A stretch of DNA of 64,000 nt from Methanobrevibacter thaueri (lineage in GTDB: Archaea > Methanobacteriota > Methanobacteria > Methanobacteriales > Methanobacteriaceae): positions 1 to 64,000 of the forward strand of contig NZ_MZGS01000019.1 of NCBI RefSeq assembly GCF_003111625.1, given 5' to 3'. Numbering within the stretch: the first letter of the stretch is position 1; every line of letters begins with the position of its first letter. The translations under genes were made by a program, and so were the position numbers. The notes beneath the pieces are model-generated. The model did not search any database. It was not told the origin of the DNA and saw only the letters and a list, made by a program, of their open reading frames with translations. Shown here one piece after another: positions 61,693-64,000 of this stretch.

Positions 61693-62058
61693 ATGGCAAA
61701 AATATTAAAATGTGATGATTGCGCAAGCATCATTCAAGTTTTAGCAGAAGGCGACGAAAAAGTATGTTCAGACCACATGTTTGAATTCCCACTTCAAACC
61801 GAAGGAGAAAAAGCTCCTAAGCACAAACCAGTTGTTGAAATCGATGGTGACAAAGTAACCGTTAAAGTCGGTGAAGCAGCTCACCCAATGGATGATGACC
61901 ATTACATCCAATTTGTCATTGTTGAAGCTGGTAATGAACAATACGCAAAATGCTTTGCACCTGGAGATGTTGCAGAAGCAACCTTTACTGTAAACTCCGC
62001 TGATGATGTTAAAGCATTAGCATTCTGTAATTTACACGGACTCTGGTCCAGCGAATAA
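61693..62058 (+). CDS. Desulfoferrodoxin/superoxide reductase-like protein
   Basis: 121 residues from the ATG at 61693 (AAGGAG 9 bases upstream; the ATG at 61684 touches it). Center II iron ligands are visible: KHKPVVE (His), AAHPMDDDHYIQFVI (two His), and AFCNLHGLW (Cys, His). The N-terminal rubredoxin-like Center I of desulfoferrodoxin normally has four Cys; here CDDC is followed by KVCSDH, so one Cys is replaced. It probably reduces superoxide to peroxide with electrons from rubredoxin. Next to Fe-S assembly genes, it protects oxygen-sensitive clusters. Confidence 0.9.
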   Translation: MAKILKCDDCASIIQVLAEGDEKVCSDHMFEFPLQTEGEKAPKHKPVVEIDGDKVTVKVGEAAHPMDDDHYIQFVIVEAGNEQYAKCFAPGDVAEATFTVNSADDVKALAFCNLHGLWSSE

Positions 62059-62144
62059 GTTTAAAATACTAATTTTAAACTTTCTTTTTTTCTTTATTTT
62101 TTTCATGACAAATTTTAATAACATCCTAATATATAATTTAATAC
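62059..62144 (+). other. Short intergenic region
   Basis: T-rich stretch that likely ends the previous transcript, then TATA-like ATATATAAT near 62129-62137. The TATA sits too close to the GTG at 62145 for a standard promoter of that start, so the start or TATA choice is uncertain. Confidence 0.35.
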
Positions 62145-62645
62145 GTGTCTAGTTATATCAAATTAATAATTTTTATTGTAGTTTTGCTCATAATTTCAGC
62201 GTCCATTGTCTTTATTGACAGCTCTATGGACAATATCAATCAATCAATGCCTTCAATCAGCGAGGGCATTGTCCAGGGAGACAAGGATTACAATGAATCC
62301 GTTGAATTGTTGAACAGCAGGTATTTTAATGATGCCAATGATAAGGCAATATCTGCCGGAGATAACTATAACAATAGTTTAAAAAAGCTAAATGATATTA
62401 AAGACAAGTTTAACAAGGATTTAAATGAAGTTCACAAGGATTATATTGATGCAGCCATCAATGAATTGGAATTGAAGCTTAAGGCCGTTGATGAGCTTAA
62501 GGAATCAATATATTATTTGCAGAATTATTATAATTACACCGGATCGACCCATGGGACTCAGGCCAATGAGTTAATGTATGATGCAGTGGAGTATCAAAAT
62601 CAAAGGAATGGCATTGTCCAGGAGAATCCGGATTTATTCAATTAG
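62145..62645 (+). CDS. Membrane-anchored helical protein of unknown function
   Basis: 166 residues if started at GTG 62145. An N-terminal membrane segment (about 5-23, LIIFIVVLLIISASIVFI) is followed by an outer helical domain with coiled-coil-like repeats (about 65-130: 'SLKKLNDIKDKFNKDLNEVHKDYIDAAINELELKLKAVDELKESI'). The tail contains 'YYLQNYYNYTGSTHGTQANELMYDAVEYQNQRNG'. It resembles small methanogen helical surface proteins; no family is named. There is no ribosome site for the GTG. It is followed by the COG1107 gene. Confidence 0.6.
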   Translation: MSSYIKLIIFIVVLLIISASIVFIDSSMDNINQSMPSISEGIVQGDKDYNESVELLNSRYFNDANDKAISAGDNYNNSLKKLNDIKDKFNKDLNEVHKDYIDAAINELELKLKAVDELKESIYYLQNYYNYTGSTHGTQANELMYDAVEYQNQRNGIVQENPDLFN

Positions 62646-62660
62646 TGAGAGGTTTTTAAA

Positions 62661-64000
62661 TTGAAAACAAAATGCCCAAAATGTAAAGGAATAGGTTCCG
62701 TTGTAGTGGACTATAAGGAATGTGATGCCTGTGGGGGAACAGGCTTTGAAGATGATGCTTTTGATATAGGGAACCATTTTAAAGGTATTAACAGTAGAGC
62801 ACGTGACAAATTTGACCTTGGAGGTGAAGAAGACATTCCATGTGAGGCATGCAATGGAAAAGGTCAGGTTGAAGTGTTTGAGGAATGTCCTCAATGTCAT
62901 GGATCAGGCCAAATAAATGTCTGTAGGGATTGTGGCAAACTGCTCGATGAGAGGTATGACATTTGCCATGAGTGCGGCGAGAAGAGAAAGGCTGAAAAGG
63001 CAAGGCATGAGGAATTTGAAGCCAAAAGAAAAGCTGCCCGTGACGTTTATGTTTTAGATGCGATTTGCAATATGCGTGATGTTGACAAGGATAAGTTGTA
63101 CAAGGGTAAGATTACCAGAATCGAGAGATACGGCGCTTTTGTTAGCTTGAACAACAATGTTTGGGGACTTATGAGAGGAGATGTCTCAGAATATAATGTG
63201 GGTGAAGAGGTAATCGTATTCATAACATCCATCAAGTCAAGAGAAGGAAAAATAGATTTTGCACCTGCTTACGTTGATTCATATAACCTTAAAAGATTAA
63301 CCAAATCAATTCCAAGGACCCTGATAGGCAACCTTGATGAAAACAAGGGTAAGATGGTTAGAATCGATGGTGAAGTTCAGCAGATTCAACAGACCTCAGG
63401 TCCGACAATTTTCATAATCAGCGATGAAACTGCAACCACTGAAATAGCCGCTTTCGACAAGGCGGGCGAGAGGTCCTATCCTGAAATTGAGTTGGGCGAT
63501 GCGGTTCAGGTCATCGGTGAGGTCAACGAACACGGCGGAAAAACACAGATTGAGTCATCTTCAATGATAAAACTTGATGCCGAAAGCACACAACAATTAC
63601 ATAAGTTAATTGACGAGGCATTAAACAGGAAAGCAAAACCTAAAGATGTCGATTTCTTGGTCAAAAGTGACGTTTTAAACAGACTTAGACCTAAGATGTA
63701 TGAGGCCGCCCAAAGGATAAGAAGGGCAATACTTGATGGAAGGACAATATTGCTCAGACACCATAACGATGCTGACGGTATCGTTTCAGGGGTTGCAATG
63801 GAAAAGGCTATAGTTCCATTGATACAGGAAATAAACCCAAGCAATGATGCCGAATACTATTACTTCAAAAGGTCACCGAGTAAGGCTCCATTCTATGAGC
63901 TCGAGGATGTTGTGAAGGACCTGTCATTTGCGCTGGAAGACCAGGAAAGGCACGGTCAGAAACTTCCGTTGATAGTGTTATTGGATAACGGATCTACAGA
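62661..64000 (+). CDS. RecJ-like DHH nuclease with DnaJ zinc fingers (COG1107 type), cut off by the window end
   Basis: At least 446 residues, open at the window end. The start is TTG at 62661, supported by GAGAGG 8 bases upstream and by 'MKTKCPKCKGIG'. Domains in order: four CxxCxGxG DnaJ-type zinc motifs (about 5-95: CPKCKGIG, CDACGGTG, CEACNGKG, CPQCHGSG), another CRDCGK..CHECGEK pair, an S1 RNA-binding domain (about 150-215), an OB-fold domain (about 215-310) and the start of a DHH phosphoesterase domain with LRHHNDADGIVSG (about 364-376). This is the archaea-specific RecJ-like family; it should cleave single-stranded nucleic acid. The rest of the DHH/DHHA1 part lies beyond 64000. Confidence 0.9.
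   Translation, partial: MKTKCPKCKGIGSVVVDYKECDACGGTGFEDDAFDIGNHFKGINSRARDKFDLGGEEDIPCEACNGKGQVEVFEECPQCHGSGQINVCRDCGKLLDERYDICHECGEKRKAEKARHEEFEAKRKAARDVYVLDAICNMRDVDKDKLYKGKITRIERYGAFVSLNNNVWGLMRGDVSEYNVGEEVIVFITSIKSREGKIDFAPAYVDSYNLKRLTKSIPRTLIGNLDENKGKMVRIDGEVQQIQQTSGPTIFIISDETATTEIAAFDKAGERSYPEIELGDAVQVIGEVNEHGGKTQIESSSMIKLDAESTQQLHKLIDEALNRKAKPKDVDFLVKSDVLNRLRPKMYEAAQRIRRAILDGRTILLRHHNDADGIVSGVAMEKAIVPLIQEINPSNDAEYYYFKRSPSKAPFYELEDVVKDLSFALEDQERHGQKLPLIVLLDNGST

Overview
The window is AT-rich archaeal DNA, most likely from a Methanobrevibacter-like member of the Methanobacteriales. Supporting genes are glycerol-1-phosphate dehydrogenase (archaeal lipids), CofC (coenzyme F420), ribosomal protein L15e, archaeal-type ProRS, PheRS-beta and ValRS, UPF0179, and a COG1107-type RecJ-like nuclease. 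A set of very large surface proteins (beta-helix plus Ig-like modules, often called adhesin-like proteins) fits a gut methanogen with a pseudomurein wall. The species cannot be fixed from the sequence alone.

Layout. 0.2-6.2 kb: a DUF3795 protein, then a FecCD-type metal/cofactor ABC importer, an FmdE-family protein, and a membrane-protein/ExbB-MotA/DUF2149 trio. 6.3-7.2 kb: an isolated two-gene cassette (JAMM-like protein plus a 60-residue partner) with its own palindrome and terminator-bounded position. 7.3-9.3 kb: L15e with a structured leader, an exosome-type RNA-binding protein, small proteins and a tRNA-Gln. 9.4-14.4 kb: accessory genes (hydrolase, two CPBP-type membrane proteins, a tyrosine recombinase, a HEPN/MNT pair). 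14.6-27.9 kb: four giant surface proteins. 28-32.7 kb: small genes, a CPBP protease and a P-type ATPase with a small membrane partner behind two metalloregulator-like palindromes. 32.8-45.5 kb: mostly housekeeping (ABC transporter pair, thiD, cofC, proS, egsA, rpiA, pheT, valS). 45.5-52.6 kb: accessory genes and a fifth surface protein that carries a papain-like protease domain. 52.7-62.1 kb: aroA, nth, then a sulfur block: cysK, cysE, a cysteine-rich HTH regulator, tRNA-Cys, cysS, metY, a cysteine desulfurase, its Fe-S scaffold and a superoxide-reductase-like protein. The window ends inside the RecJ-like nuclease gene.

How the genes work together. The sulfur block makes cysteine from O-acetylserine, charges it onto tRNA-Cys and feeds sulfur into Fe-S clusters. 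The upstream regions of cysK, cysE and metY share a palindrome of the form TATAAC-N4-GTTATA, probably read by the HTH protein encoded beside cysE. The surface proteins look like a rapidly evolving secreted repertoire: composition shifts inside single genes, in-frame tandem repeats, a shared lysine-rich C-terminal module, and two genes whose best-placed start codon is not AUG (apparent AUA and AUU).

Most notable for follow-up: the non-AUG starts in two surface protein genes, the sulfur-regulon palindrome with its putative Fe-S sensor, the JAMM-like cassette, the ABC/FmdE/ExbB/DUF2149 cluster, and the P-type ATPase with its small chaperone-like partner.
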